NCBI GenBank assembly: GCA_946612175.1
Contig: CAMOEO010000056.1
Coordinates: 1 to 11,881, forward strand
Source of the DNA: an uncultured Verrucomicrobiota bacterium
Lineage (GTDB): Bacteria; Verrucomicrobiota; Kiritimatiellia; RFP12; UBA3636
Direction of reading: 5' to 3'
DNA length: 11,881 nt
Under the pieces are notes generated by a model. The model was not told where the DNA came from. It was given only the letters and a program-made list of their open reading frames with translations, and searched no databases. Of this stretch, positions 11,686 to 11,881 are shown in pieces. Each line of letters begins with the position of its first letter. The stretch's first letter is position 1. Made by a program: the position numbers and the translations under genes.

Positions 11686-11881
11686 CTAGGCGGAGCGGCG
11701 TCGCCGCGGGCCGCGGTGGCGCCGGACGAGCCCGAGCCGTCGGTGCAGCTCGTCGTCGAGCGCACGAAGGGTCGGGTGAGGCAGCGCGGCGAGGAGCGCC
11801 GCGGCCTCCCGTCGAGGCTTTGCGAGCGCCCCGTGGCGGGCGCGGGCGGTCTCCGGGCGGCCCGGCGCGCGGATCGCGAGC
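11686..11881 (-). CDS. C-terminal part of an unidentified protein, running off the right edge
   Basis: A minus-strand frame is open from the window edge to TAG at 11688-11686, giving 65 codons. The visible end includes REAAALLAALPHPTLRALDD and finishes in an Arg-rich tail (RRHRGPRRRRSA). Third codon positions are almost all G or C, as in the surrounding genes. The arrangement, tail to tail with aroF and a hairpin between, is reasonable for a gene end. No family is recognised, and an open frame of this length is not rare in DNA of this GC content, so it could be chance. Confidence 0.42.
   Translation of the reverse strand, partial: LAIRAPGRPETARARHGALAKPRREAAALLAALPHPTLRALDDELHRRLGLVRRHRGPRRRRSA

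Noticed and set aside
1..11881. Insertion sequence, prophage or integrative element
   Set aside because: No transposase, integrase, terminal inverted repeats or composition break was recognised; the genes look chromosomal and of one codon style.

Overview
The window is about 11.9 kb of very GC-rich bacterial DNA, densely packed with genes. An LpxC-family protein points to a Gram-negative envelope. The mix of a divergent LpxC, a Ser/Thr kinase beside a zinc-finger protein, a GH127-like protein and short tandem repeats in spacers would fit the PVC group (Verrucomicrobiota/Kiritimatiellota). That placement is inference; no rRNA or other marker is present to settle it.

Layout, left to right. Positions 1-105 are fifteen perfectly phased 7-bp repeats. 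Then come minus-strand genes: a YhaM-like OB-HD 3'-5' exoribonuclease (119-1132), then a translation block transcribed as tRNA-Ala(CGC), rpmI, rplT, rpmE (2239 down to 1226) and closed by a 14-bp hairpin. From 2369 a UvrD/PcrA-type helicase runs on the plus strand. It meets a divergent lpxC head-on, the two stop codons sharing a single CTAG. A minus-strand cluster follows in transcription order: GH127-like protein (10217-8436), exported zinc-ribbon/DnaJ-type cysteine protein (8420-7173), membrane Ser/Thr kinase (7183-5627), lpxC (5538-4519). The divergent neighbour of this cluster is aroF, a type I-beta DAHP synthase (10646-11662). A partial minus-strand ORF leaves the right edge.

The most interesting signal is the leader of aroF. 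A 28-codon ORF (10393-10479) carries five Phe codons, three of them consecutive. Five bases after the Phe run comes a 13-nt segment A. A perfect complement B lies at 10517-10529, and a second copy of most of A (segment C) at 10537-10548. A:B and B:C are mutually exclusive, and B:C looks like a terminator hairpin. This is the architecture of ribosome-mediated attenuation by phenylalanine in front of the first enzyme of aromatic amino acid synthesis.

Five promoter-like elements share CTTGC at -35, a 17-18 bp spacer and a -10 hexamer. Two of them (exoribonuclease, helicase) place the -10 exactly 7 nt before the ATG, which implies leaderless mRNAs. The ribosomal protein genes and the kinase have Shine-Dalgarno sequences, whereas lpxC and aroF start directly after pyrimidine-rich short tandem repeats. 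All readings are by eye; no database search or folding program was used.
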